Assembly (NCBI RefSeq): GCF_021049265.1
Contig: NZ_CP088018.1
Coordinates: 2,542,001-2,606,000 of the forward strand
Source: Ruania suaedae
Lineage (GTDB): Bacteria; Actinomycetota; Actinomycetes; Actinomycetales; Beutenbergiaceae
Reading direction: 5' to 3'
DNA length: 64,000 nt
Position 1 is the first letter of the stretch; every line of letters begins with the position of its first letter. Positions 30,301 to 36,706 of the stretch are shown piece by piece. The notes beneath the pieces were generated by a model. It did not search any database. It worked only from the letters and a program-made list of their open reading frames with translations, and had not been told where the DNA came from. The translations under genes were made by a program, and so were the position numbers.

Positions 30301-32868
30301 GACCGGGACGACGAGGCCGATGGCACCACCGACGTCTCGCTCGAGACCGGGCAGACGCTGGACGACGTCGACTTCGGCTACCGGGGCGCGTCCGCCATCG
30401 GCGACACCGTCTGGCTGGACCAGGACCGCGACGGTGAGCTCGGCCCGGACGAGCAGGGCCTGTCCGGCGTGGACGTCACCGTCACCTGGGCCGGACCGGA
30501 CGGCCGGTTCGGCACCGGCGACGAGGAGACCTTCTCGACGACGACCGACGCCGACGGGCGCTACCTGGTGGACCACCTGCCCGCCGGTGAGTACCGCGTG
30601 GACGTCGACACCGACACCCTCGCCCCCGGCCTGGCCGCCACCTACGACGAGGACGGCGGGCTGGACTCCTCCAGCGAGCTCACCCTCGGGGCGGACGAGG
30701 TGCACGACAGCGCCGACTTCGGCTACGCCGGCGAGGGCGTGGTGGGCGACACCGTCTACCTCGACCTCGACGGTGACGGCAGCCAGGGCGGGTCCGAGCC
30801 GGGTGTGCCCGGCCAGCCGGTCGAACTCGTCTGGGCCGGCCCCGACGGCGAACCCGGTACGGAGGACGACCTCACCTTCACCACGGTGACCGACGAGGAG
30901 GGCCGGTACTCCTTCGAGGGGCTGCCCGACGGCCGGTACCAGGTGTCCGTGCCCGGCGGCATCAGCGAGGCCGCCGAGAACACGGCCGATCCCGACGGCG
31001 GAGCTGACTCGGTCGCCGAGCTCACCCTGGGTGAGCAGGAGGGCCGCGAGCGTCTTGACCAGGACTTCGGCTACCAGGGCCTGAACACCCTCGGTGACCG
31101 CATCTGGTGGGACGACAACGGCGACGGCGTCCAGGACGAGGGCGAGCCGGGCCTGCCCGGCGTCAGCACCGCCGTCACCTGGTTCGGTCCGGACGGCGAG
31201 CCGGGCACCAGCGATGACGTCCTGATCCCCTCCCCGCTCACCGACGCCGAGGGCCAGTACCTGGTCACCGGTCTGCCGGACGGCAGCTACTCGGTCGAGG
31301 TGACCGGCGGCGTGCCCGAGGGCCTGCAGATCAGCCACGACGCCGACGGTGGTGAGGATGGCCCGGACGGCATCTCCATCACCACCCTGCAGTCCGAGGA
31401 AGGCGTGGGCGTCGAGGACCTGGAGCAGGACTTCGGCTACACCGGCACCGGCGTGATCGGTGACACCGTGTGGCTGGACCTGGACGGCAACGGCGTGCGC
31501 GACGAGGGTGAGCCCGGCCTGACCGGGACCACGGTCACGCTGACCTGGGCCGGCCCCAACGGTGACGCCTCCACCACCGAGGACAACCGCACCTGGACCA
31601 CGCAGGTCGACGCCGAGGGCCACTACTCCTTCGACGGCCTGCCGGCGGGCGAGTTCGGGATCGAGCTCACCGATCTGCCGGCGGGGCTGACCCCGACGGC
31701 GGACCCGGACGGCGGGGCGGACTCCTCCTCCGCCCTCACCCTGACCACGGGTGAGGAGAACCTCGACCAGGACTTCGGCTACACCGGCGATGCCAGCGTG
31801 GGTGACACGATCTGGCTGGACGTCAACGGCAACGACCAGCAGGACGCCGGTGAGCCCGGTGTTCCCGGGGTCACGGTGACCGTGGCCTCCCCCGGCTCCG
31901 ACGGCGTGCCCGGCACGGCGGATGACCTGATCATCACCACGGTCACCGATGCCGAGGGTCGTTACCTGGTGGAGAACCTGCCCCCGGGGACCACGATCGT
32001 CTCCTACGACGCCGGTGACCTGCCCGAGGGCACCACGCCCTCCTGGGACTCCGACGGCGAGGACCCCACCACCACCACACAGCCGCTGGCCACCGGTGAG
32101 GACATCCGCACGGTCGACTTCGCGATCGTCGGCACCGCCACGGTCGAGGGCCTGGTGTGGGAGGACACCGACGGCGACGGCACTCAGAACGGCGACGAGC
32201 CGGGGATCGGTGACGTGACCGTCGTCGTGACCTGGCACGGGCCGGACGGGCCGGTCGAGCTCGAGGTGGCCACGGACTCCGACGGTCGCTGGGAGCTGCC
32301 GAACGTGCCCAGCGGTGAGTGGAGCGCCGTCGTGGATCCGGGGACCGTACCCGGCGGACTGGTGCCGAGCACGCCGGGCGAGGACTCCGTGACCGTGCCG
32401 CCGAACGGCTCAGGCTTCCTGGAGCACGGCTTCGTGCCGACCGGCAGCATCGGCGACCTCGTCTGGCACGACAAGGACGGCGACGGCGAGCGCGATGAGG
32501 GTGAGCCGGGCCTGAACGGGGTCACGGTGATCCTCACCGACGCCGAGGGCAACGAGATCGCCAGGACGGTCACCGACGAGAACGGGCACTACCTGTTCGA
32601 GGACGTGCCGCCGGGTGACTACACGGTCGAGCTCGACCGCTCGAGCCTGCCGGAGGGCTACGGCCCGACCAACGGGACGCTGAGCATCGACGTCACGGTC
32701 GGGCCCGGCGAGGACGTGCTCACGGCGGACTTCCCGCTGGCGCCCGGGTACGACCTGCCCAGCACCGGCGTGAACCCGCTCGGGATCGCGGTCGCAGCAC
32801 TGCTGCTCCTCGGGCTCGGTGGCTGGCTGGTGACGCGCCGACGCGCTGGTGAGACCGCCGGCGCCTGA
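24358..32868 (+). CDS. Giant LPXTG-anchored surface protein with DUF11-type domains and SdrD B repeats
   Basis: 2836 residues, intact. Signal peptide about 1-34 (LTLLVAPFGLAPAQADG). Residues about 39-1440 hold some nine DUF11/isopeptide-type beta domains (recurring forms such as YTVEVTNDG and DTLPAGVRL). About twelve SdrD B-type domains follow, at residues 1443-2795, each opening with a form of IGDTVWLDxDGDGxxDxGEPG, an Asp-rich Ca2+-binding loop. The C-terminus has the sortase signal LPSTG (2800-2804), a membrane helix and an Arg-rich tail. In Gram-positives such proteins are covalently attached to peptidoglycan and act as rigid stalk-like adhesins. No sortase gene is in the window. It is divergent from the fused sigma factor and ends in a strong terminator. 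Confidence 0.93.
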   Translation: MLHSALRLPLAAVATLSLVLTLLVAPFGLAPAQADGTPDIQVSQNTPTEALYGGPVPVTLTASNDTETDAYNVSVVDVIPAGVSIGNASPAPTRTVEREDGSTVVIWSNISDLLAGTDVTLTYELVPAAESFVIGDTLTNDATVLAHSDARALPAFDAAGNPVEGSFTSFAGTSAASELVPFRITKSEPSPEAELLRGVHDQQTVYTLTVDNNLLHASEHFTVVDYLPAGLEFLGCGEVDSSTAETEEYTGSGRLDTITAPAMEFPCPAPSNVQTVTTDPDGPGPLEAGVYTRVTWDAASLAEALGSASLGAAGSFSFQYVAAVPLRENVLAELDEPTANLDNNTGDLTTDEQELRNGASAQGTTLGTTAEAWDDHVVTAEDVAIVKSVDTGGDVEQGSTSTWTLDIRSSEYAQETGTITVTDTLPAALDLTGATPGVASQAEQPDGTVLLTWELPGFTEPNSDTRITYTTETRQNYRGSEAPVAANDSWTNTVDLATDATIITDNDASTEVLGIVDDSAAGQNTRGPALSKAVADRTAAIGDCTDAALTFSEDQADGQFRAGDRVCWRVTVDYPTNLDTLSPLVRDFLPEGFTFEGWEVTDANTLSTDGIDFTEDGSVLTWDLEDVASTGETFEVVVSTIVTDPNAASSADIVENLAKLSYRNSDGRAFQDRDMADVEYLAPTVTLDKSVDVEIVQGGDVATYTVAVSNSDDLDATNASVRDLLPPGITCAEVTDPGATTCSDDGETAQLQWDGLDLPAGETLELTYQVAFPDTYAPGTALDNHAGVRQFETGTNTGEPFVHVPAENIDPELTPNTTPADDPATVTVTGAETLKSQTTGLDEEGNAGADEATIGETIDYTVTATVPEGTTVEGAQLVDTLPAGVRLEGGSVATLNGEPLPDGFGTVVDSTGADGTVVTVTFPATYTNAEGSGEDVLELTFTVTVLDDAALTAGDALTNTAQLTWDGGGTSPAEVTTTIVEPDLAVAKSNDVPDGFVEPGQLVGYTVEVTNDGAASTAYEVAVTDVVPQDVTPVDAEGEAITSGTATLPGGGEWNASTRTITWQLASLAPGDSETYTYDARISDPLTSGSELTNAVTVTGTSMPGTTADERTPEAGVPGYQDSASSTLEGPVVTVAKAVDPAEATVGENLTYTLDVSVPALTRAFDTVVLDELPSGVTFDELVSVTCADCEPAIDADLIGTDGQTVGFSLGDIAPAQTDRTLTLVYTGYVDSAAGAGDTVTNTAAAYYNSTDEVTGPPAEVPSPEDFDSSTPPGEASVDIEEPALSLDKDVSGQVGDSDQRRATPGETLTYTVDITNTGGSDAFDLTVEDSPDERLLDLADETDLSQAGGVTVTDGDHTDGSLAWQVAGPLAPGETLTLTYSLTIPADWDESQEVDGPELTNTAVVTSAYGLDEDTRTDNPGREYPVYESEEDVVEVELDLASIGDTLWYDVNGDGVIDDGEPRLGGVDVTITYLGADGVPGGGDDETITVTTNENGEYLAEHLPGGEYIVSVDTESETLLEQGLAPTYDLDDGTDGADAVWQGSLGEAEAKRDVDFGFRGSAGIGDTVWFDQNRDGVKDAGEAGIPGAAVTVTWAGPDGDLSTTEDNVTYTTTTDESGTYRVGALPAGEFSVEVDLPDGYDSYVQVSGPGGEDDALDSSSQVTLTTGEENEDQDFGYAGTGSLGDTVWLDQDGDGTQNGDEPGIAGVTVEAVLTGPGGEETTLTTVTDENGGYLFENLPAGDFTVTVTGPLPGAVENTGYPDGGGDSTSAGTLADGEDNLAQDFGYYAEGLLGDRVWWDIDADGVQDDDEPGLSGVTVTATGPNGLSFTTTTGEDGEYLFENLPDGEWTVTVTDGVAEGFAPTFDADSGTENPDETSTVELIGSDLEQDFGYTGTAALGDTVWFDRDGDGNQSDGEPGLPGVGITLTWAGPDGELGTDDDLVRTTTTDAEGRYGFESLPAGEFTVSVDPQTLPEGMRATFDRDDEADGTTDVSLETGQTLDDVDFGYRGASAIGDTVWLDQDRDGELGPDEQGLSGVDVTVTWAGPDGRFGTGDEETFSTTTDADGRYLVDHLPAGEYRVDVDTDTLAPGLAATYDEDGGLDSSSELTLGADEVHDSADFGYAGEGVVGDTVYLDLDGDGSQGGSEPGVPGQPVELVWAGPDGEPGTEDDLTFTTVTDEEGRYSFEGLPDGRYQVSVPGGISEAAENTADPDGGADSVAELTLGEQEGRERLDQDFGYQGLNTLGDRIWWDDNGDGVQDEGEPGLPGVSTAVTWFGPDGEPGTSDDVLIPSPLTDAEGQYLVTGLPDGSYSVEVTGGVPEGLQISHDADGGEDGPDGISITTLQSEEGVGVEDLEQDFGYTGTGVIGDTVWLDLDGNGVRDEGEPGLTGTTVTLTWAGPNGDASTTEDNRTWTTQVDAEGHYSFDGLPAGEFGIELTDLPAGLTPTADPDGGADSSSALTLTTGEENLDQDFGYTGDASVGDTIWLDVNGNDQQDAGEPGVPGVTVTVASPGSDGVPGTADDLIITTVTDAEGRYLVENLPPGTTIVSYDAGDLPEGTTPSWDSDGEDPTTTTQPLATGEDIRTVDFAIVGTATVEGLVWEDTDGDGTQNGDEPGIGDVTVVVTWHGPDGPVELEVATDSDGRWELPNVPSGEWSAVVDPGTVPGGLVPSTPGEDSVTVPPNGSGFLEHGFVPTGSIGDLVWHDKDGDGERDEGEPGLNGVTVILTDAEGNEIARTVTDENGHYLFEDVPPGDYTVELDRSSLPEGYGPTNGTLSIDVTVGPGEDVLTADFPLAPGYDLPSTGVNPLGIAVAALLLLGLGGWLVTRRRAGETAGA
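28684..32743 (+). repeat. Array of about 12 SdrD B-type coding repeats
   Basis: Twelve units of roughly 100-125 codons lie within the surface-protein gene. Openings counted by eye lie near residues 1443, 1562, 1682, 1796, 1897, 2017, 2127, 2242, 2363, 2480, 2597 and 2697. The Asp-rich loop DGDG (or NGDG/DGNG) and the closing DFGY are conserved between units. The eleventh unit is divergent (VEGLVWEDTDGDG). The array is a natural site for recombination and assembly errors, but the frame is intact here. Confidence 0.85.
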
Positions 32869-32877
32869 GTCACCGAT

Positions 32878-32920
32878 GCGAACGGGCCCGGATCCTCGGC
32901 GATCCGGGCCCGTTCGCTTT
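32878..32920. terminator. Strong bidirectional hairpin terminator
   Basis: A perfect 17-bp inverted repeat (arms 32878-32894 and 32901-32917, GCGAACGGGCCCGGATC and its complement) with a 6-nt loop CTCGGC is followed by TTT. It lies 10 bp after the surface-protein stop and 18 bp before the end of the convergent TetR gene, so it can terminate both transcripts. Confidence 0.88.
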
Positions 32921-32937
32921 CGGGTTGCTGTGGTTGC

Positions 32938-33489
32938 TCAGGCGGCGCAGGGGTGAGCGCTCAGCAGCGGGACGAACTCCTGCTCCCAGGCGGCCCGGAC
33001 GAAAGCGTGCGCCTCGTCCTTGGTGCGTGGCCGCTTCGCGGTGAAGTCCAGCAGCGTGGCACCGAGCGCGTGGCGAACGATCTGCCGCGCGCGGGAGACG
33101 TCCTCGGGTGAGCCGGTGCCGATCAGGTACAGCACATGGGCGCTCAGCCGGGTGACGATCTGGTGGGCCAGCGGCGTGCCCAGAGCCAGGCTCCGGAAGG
33201 TGTAGTCCACGAACGGTGCCACCAGCACCGGGTCGTCGCGGTCCATCGCCGCCAGGCGGTCCGGGTGGAAGTGGCGCGGCACGGCCTCGTCGATCACCGT
33301 GTAGACCAGCCGGTCGCACTGCTCACGCAGGCCGGCCTTGCCCCCGAAGTGGTACTGCACGAGTCCGACCGCCACACCGGCGCGGGCGGCGATGGTGCGG
33401 ATGCTTGCCTCGAAGCCGTCGCTACCGAAGGTCTCAACGGCGACGGCCAGGAGGTGCTCCCTGGTCGGGGTGCGGGAGGTCGGGGTCAC
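32938..33489 (-). CDS. TetR-family transcriptional regulator (paralogue 1)
   Basis: 183 residues. HTH region IRTIAARAGVAVGLVQYHFG followed by GKAGLREQCDRLVYTVIDEA; C-terminal region TLLDFTAKRPRTKDEAHAFV. The GTG start at 33489 gives MTPTSRTPTREHLL. It is closely similar along its whole length to the gene at 33732-34319 (shared VGLVQYHFGGK, CDRxVY, HFHxxxL, AFVRxAWExEFxPL), so the two arose by duplication. It converges on the surface-protein gene across the hairpin terminator. Ligand and targets unknown. Confidence 0.83.
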   Translation of the reverse strand: MTPTSRTPTREHLLAVAVETFGSDGFEASIRTIAARAGVAVGLVQYHFGGKAGLREQCDRLVYTVIDEAVPRHFHPDRLAAMDRDDPVLVAPFVDYTFRSLALGTPLAHQIVTRLSAHVLYLIGTGSPEDVSRARQIVRHALGATLLDFTAKRPRTKDEAHAFVRAAWEQEFVPLLSAHPCAA

Positions 33490-33555
33490 GGAACTCGCTC
33501 GCGTCCTCGTGCCGTGGCACGGTCGGGGTCAGGATGTTCACTCAGACTACCCGCC

Positions 33556-33574
33556 GTTTACTAGAAATCTAAAC
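33556..33574 (-). promoter_or_regulatory. Candidate promoter/operator of TetR paralogue 1
   Basis: An AT-rich 19-mer with inverted ends (GTTTA ... TAAAC) stands out in GC-rich sequence about 67 bp upstream of the GTG at 33489. On the minus strand it contains TAGATT, a plausible -10 hexamer (33566-33571). The overlap of a short palindrome with a -10 element would fit TetR autoregulation. This is suggestive only; the inner positions are not symmetrical. Confidence 0.35.
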
Positions 33575-33619
33575 TACCTTCGGCCCGCGCCCGGCACGCC
33601 TCTCTCCCCGGCCGGATCC

Positions 33620-33698
33620 GCTGACCGCACCGACATGCATGCGTGGAGTGCGGGGCCATGCCGCCGCAGACCGGCGCAGCCGTGTCTCTCCGGTCAGC
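33620..33698 (-). repeat. 79-bp palindromic interspersed repeat, copy C
   Basis: Exactly 79 bp, beginning GCTGACCG and ending CGGTCAGC on the plus strand. Its reverse complement matches copy A (36602-36680) at about 70 of 79 positions by eye. It lies between the two TetR paralogues, in the opposite orientation to copies A and B. Confidence 0.85.
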
Positions 33699-33731
33699 GC
33701 GGGCGCGGCGGGGTGGCCCGGTCCACAGCGC

Positions 33732-34319
33732 TCATCGGAGCTCGGGTCTGCCCAGCACGCCGGCCCCGAGGATCAGCGGCAGGAACTCCTTCTCCCAGGC
33801 GCGGCGGACGAAGGCGACGGCCTCCTCCGGGCTCTGCGGGCGGGCGATCGCGTAGTCGAGGAGCGTCGCGCCCAGGCCGAACCGGACGGTCTCCCGCGCG
33901 TGCTGCAGCACCTGTGGGCCACCCTCGGGGCTCACCCCGGTCAGGCCCTGGACGTGCGCCGCCAGCCGCATGACGACCTGCGGGGCGAGCGGGCCGCCCT
34001 CCCCCAGGCTGCGCATCAGGTAGTGGAGGATGTGCCCCAGCAGCGGCAGATCGTCCGGTTCGAGCGCGACGAGGCCGGCGCGGTGGAAGTGGGTGGGCAG
34101 GGCGACATCGAGGGCGGCATAGACCTGCCGGTCGCAGGCGGAGCGCAGACCCTCCTTGCCGCCGAAGTGGTACTGCACGAGTCCGACCGCGGAACCGGCC
34201 CGGGCGGCGATCGCCCGGATGCCCGCGTCGAATCCCTCGCGGCCGAACAGCTCGATGCCGGCGTCGATCACTCGCTGCTTGGCCGGGGTGGCAGAGCGGG
34301 GGTAGGTCACAGTGGGCAT
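33732..34319 (-). CDS. TetR-family transcriptional regulator (paralogue 2)
   Basis: 195 residues. HTH region IRAIAARAGSAVGLVQYHFG, then GKEGLRSACDRQVYAALDVA; C-terminal segment TLLDYAIARPQSPEEAVAFV. The ATG at 34319 gives MPTVTYPRSATPAKQRVIDA. It is a duplicate of the gene at 32938-33489. Paralogue 1 lies 242 bp downstream with repeat copy C in the gap; the SpoIIM gene ends 119 bp upstream of its start. Targets unknown; self-regulation and control of the neighbouring surface protein are possible. Confidence 0.83.
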   Translation of the reverse strand: MPTVTYPRSATPAKQRVIDAGIELFGREGFDAGIRAIAARAGSAVGLVQYHFGGKEGLRSACDRQVYAALDVALPTHFHRAGLVALEPDDLPLLGHILHYLMRSLGEGGPLAPQVVMRLAAHVQGLTGVSPEGGPQVLQHARETVRFGLGATLLDYAIARPQSPEEAVAFVRRAWEKEFLPLILGAGVLGRPELR

Positions 34320-34438
34320 TCCGTCTCTCGTCCTCGTGCCGGGGCACGGCGGTCAGGGCACGCCCGTGGGGGAAACGGGCGACTACCTGAAGAGACCTTG
34401 TTGAACGCTCGACTATGACGCGGAAATCGGAACTTTTC

Positions 34439-35434
34439 TCAGTCCGCCATCGCGACGGTGTCCTCGGCGTGCTCGGACCGGACGTCCCCGGTCTCACCGT
34501 CGCGCACCGCACGGCGGCCCAGCGCGATCGTGTAGATCCAGTAGCCGGCCAGGACCAGGGCGCCGATCGTGATCTTGACGCCGGTGGGCAGGGCCGAGGG
34601 GGTCACGAAACCCTCGACCAGCCCGCTCACGCCGAGCACCACCACCAGGCCGATGGCGACGGTGAAGACCGACCGGCCCTCCTCGGCGAGGGCCCGGCTG
34701 CGCGTGCGAGGACCGGCGAAGGCCCAGGCGAAGAACAATCGCAGGCCGGCCCCGGCGGCGATGAAGATGGCCGAGAGCTCCATCAGCCCGTGCGGGAGGA
34801 TGAGCGCGAAGAACACGTCCAGGTACCCGTGCTCGGCCATCACCGCCCCGGCCATGCCGATCCCGACGGCGTTCTGGACCAGCACGTAGACCGGGAAGAC
34901 CCCGGTGATCCCCCCGGCGATGCACTGGGCGGCGATCCAGGCGTTGTTGGTCCAGACCTGGGCGGCGAAGTCGGGAGCGGGATAGTTGGAGTAGTAGGCG
35001 GCGAAGGCCTCCTCCGCATACTGCTCGCGCTCGCTCGGCGTGCCCATCTGGGCGAGCAGCCCGGGATCGGCGCTCGCGCGCAGACCGGCGATCAGTGCGA
35101 CCGCGCAGAAGAACACCATCGCGGCGATCGTCAGCCATCGCGCCCGGTAGAAGGCGGCCGGCAGGGAGATCACGACGAACCGGGTGATGTCGCTCCAGGC
35201 CGGTTCGTGCGCCCCGGCGACGACCCCGCGGGCCCGCGCCAGGAGGCCGCTGAGCCGGGCGATGATCTCGGGATCGGGTGCGCTCGTGCGGACCTGGGAG
35301 AGGTGGGTGGCGGTGAGCCGGTAGAGGTGGACCAGCTCGTCCGCCTCCGCACCGGTACGGCGCCGGGCGCGGGTGAGGCGGTCCAGCCGGTCCCACCGCG
35401 CGGCGTTGACCGCGACGAACGCATCCAGATCCAT
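34439..35434 (-). CDS. Stage II sporulation protein M (SpoIIM/DUF95) family membrane protein
   Basis: 331 residues. A soluble N-terminus (MDLDAFVAVNAARWDRLDRL, then HLYRLTATHLSQVRTSAPD) precedes five or six membrane helices with the family features NNAWIAAQCIAGGITGVFPV and LPHGLMELSAIFIAAGAGLR. Non-sporulating actinobacteria keep this protein (Rv3694c in M. tuberculosis) beside the MoxR/DUF58 operon; role unknown, probably membrane organisation. The ATG at 35434 lies only 19 bp from the divergent RDD gene start. Confidence 0.9.
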   Translation of the reverse strand: MDLDAFVAVNAARWDRLDRLTRARRRTGAEADELVHLYRLTATHLSQVRTSAPDPEIIARLSGLLARARGVVAGAHEPAWSDITRFVVISLPAAFYRARWLTIAAMVFFCAVALIAGLRASADPGLLAQMGTPSEREQYAEEAFAAYYSNYPAPDFAAQVWTNNAWIAAQCIAGGITGVFPVYVLVQNAVGIGMAGAVMAEHGYLDVFFALILPHGLMELSAIFIAAGAGLRLFFAWAFAGPRTRSRALAEEGRSVFTVAIGLVVVLGVSGLVEGFVTPSALPTGVKITIGALVLAGYWIYTIALGRRAVRDGETGDVRSEHAEDTVAMAD

Positions 35435-35440
35435 ACCGGC

Positions 35441-35446
35441 TAATCT
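35441..35446 (+). promoter_or_regulatory. Candidate -10 box for a leaderless RDD transcript
   Basis: TAATCT fits the actinobacterial TANNNT -10 consensus and ends 7 nt before the ATG at 35454, so the predicted first transcribed base is the A of the start codon. There is no Shine-Dalgarno and only 19 bp to the divergent SpoIIM start. Any -35 element would lie inside the SpoIIM coding start. Confidence 0.45.
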
Positions 35447-35453
35447 GCCATAG

Positions 35454-36506
35454 ATGAACTCTTCAGCGACGCCACCGGCGAGCCGGGCCGGCGGGGCGAA
35501 CCCGTACGCCACCTCCGCCACGCGCGATGCCGGGCCGGGCCAGCCGGGCGAGCCAGCCGCGGCGGATCGGGCTGGTCCGGCTGGCTCCGGTGGCTCAGGT
35601 GGCTCAGGCGGTGCAGGGCGCTCAGGCGGTGCCGGGCGCGCGAGCAGTGCGGGCGGAACGACGGCTCCCTCGGACCCGTTCCGCCCGGTCGGGCTGCCGA
35701 CCGACCTGATCGTCACGGGCGAGGCGGTGGCGCTGGAAGCACGGCCGGCGATGCTGCTCAGCCGAGTCGGGTCCGGGCTGATCGACGTGGCCGTCCAGGG
35801 CCTGGGCGGGGCGCTGGTCCTCATCATCGGCCTCTCGCTGGCCTCCAACACGGCCCAGGCCAACACCGCCATGATCCTCGCGCTGGTCACCGCGATCGTC
35901 CTCATCCCCACCACCGTGGAGACCATCACCCGGGGCCTGTCGGCCGGCAAGGTCGCCACCGGCGTGCGGATCGTGCGCGAGGACGGCGGGCCGGTGCGTT
36001 TCCGGCAGGCGTTCGTCCGGGCCCTGGCCGGGGCGATCGAGATCTGGGTGAGCTTCGGCTCGCTGGCGATCATCACCTCGCTGGTGAATGCCCGCGGCAA
36101 GCGCCTCGGCGATCTGCTGGCGGGCACCTACGCCGTGCGCAGCAGGTCCGGAACCGGGGTGCGCGCACCGCTGCTGATGCCGCCGGATCTGGCTGCCTGG
36201 GCCGAGCGCGCCGACATCCGCCGGCTACCGGCCGCGCCGGCCCTGCACGCGCGGATCTTCCTCTCCCGCACCAGCTCGATGCGACCGGAACCGCGCCAGC
36301 AGGCGGCGCAGGCGCTCGCGGCGGCGATCGAGCCCTACGTCGCTCCCCCGCCCCCCTGGGGCACGCACCCGGAGCGGTTCCTGGCCGCTGTGCTCGTGGC
36401 CCGCCGGGACCGGGAGTACGCCGCCGCCACGCGCCGCCAAGCCACCGAGCACGAGGAAGCCGAGCGGATGCGCCACCTCCCCTACGGCATCGCCGACTGG
36501 TCCTGA
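35454..36506 (+). CDS. RDD-family membrane protein
   Basis: 350 residues. A disordered Gly/Ser/Ala-rich N-terminus (about 1-75) precedes an RDD domain with helices about 98-125 and 135-160. The RDD-type features are LLSRVGSGLIDVAVQGLGGA, the central loop GLSAGKVATGVRIVREDGGP and ARGKRLGDLLAGTYAVR. A soluble basic C-terminal region (about 240-350) ends the protein. Homologue of Rv3695, which pairs with the SpoIIM gene in the same divergent layout. Function unknown; some RDD proteins are ion exchangers. Confidence 0.86.
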   Translation: MNSSATPPASRAGGANPYATSATRDAGPGQPGEPAAADRAGPAGSGGSGGSGGAGRSGGAGRASSAGGTTAPSDPFRPVGLPTDLIVTGEAVALEARPAMLLSRVGSGLIDVAVQGLGGALVLIIGLSLASNTAQANTAMILALVTAIVLIPTTVETITRGLSAGKVATGVRIVREDGGPVRFRQAFVRALAGAIEIWVSFGSLAIITSLVNARGKRLGDLLAGTYAVRSRSGTGVRAPLLMPPDLAAWAERADIRRLPAAPALHARIFLSRTSSMRPEPRQQAAQALAAAIEPYVAPPPPWGTHPERFLAAVLVARRDREYAAATRRQATEHEEAERMRHLPYGIADWS

Positions 36507-36521
36507 CGGGGCCGGTCCAGC

Positions 36522-36557
36522 TCGTCCAGCAGTTCCAGCAGTTCCAGCAATTCCGGC
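36522..36557 (+). repeat. 9-bp tandem microrepeat downstream of the RDD gene
   Basis: Four near-identical 9-mers (TCGTCCAGC, AGTTCCAGC, AGTTCCAGC, AATTCCGGC) begin 15 bp after the RDD stop. They are non-coding in the chosen annotation and have no evident hairpin. Confidence 0.6.
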
Positions 36558-36601
36558 AGGTCCCACCCCGCACCGACTACCCCAGCCCCCGCCGCGCCCC
36601 C

Positions 36602-36680
36602 GCTGACCGGAACGACACGGCTGCGTCAGTCTGCGGCACCATGGTCCCGCACCCCACGCATGCGTGTCGGTGCGGTCAGC
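36602..36680 (+). repeat. 79-bp palindromic interspersed repeat, copy A
   Basis: 79 bp with inverted ends GCTGACCG ... CGGTCAGC. The two arms pair for roughly 24 bp with a few mismatches (about 20 of the outer 24 positions are complementary), giving a long imperfect hairpin. Core words GACACGGCTGCG and CCACGCAT are shared with copies B and C. It lies 27 bp upstream of the acyltransferase start, so it would be in that gene's leader if transcribed. Confidence 0.88.
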
Positions 36681-36706
36681 CAGACCCGGGCAGGGAGGAG
36701 CCGATG

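Noticed and set aside
33620-33698. tRNA or known riboswitch at the 79-bp repeat
   Set aside because: The length is tRNA-like, but there is no TTC-G T-loop motif, anticodon arm or CCA-type acceptor geometry; the structure is one long hairpin and the element recurs three times.
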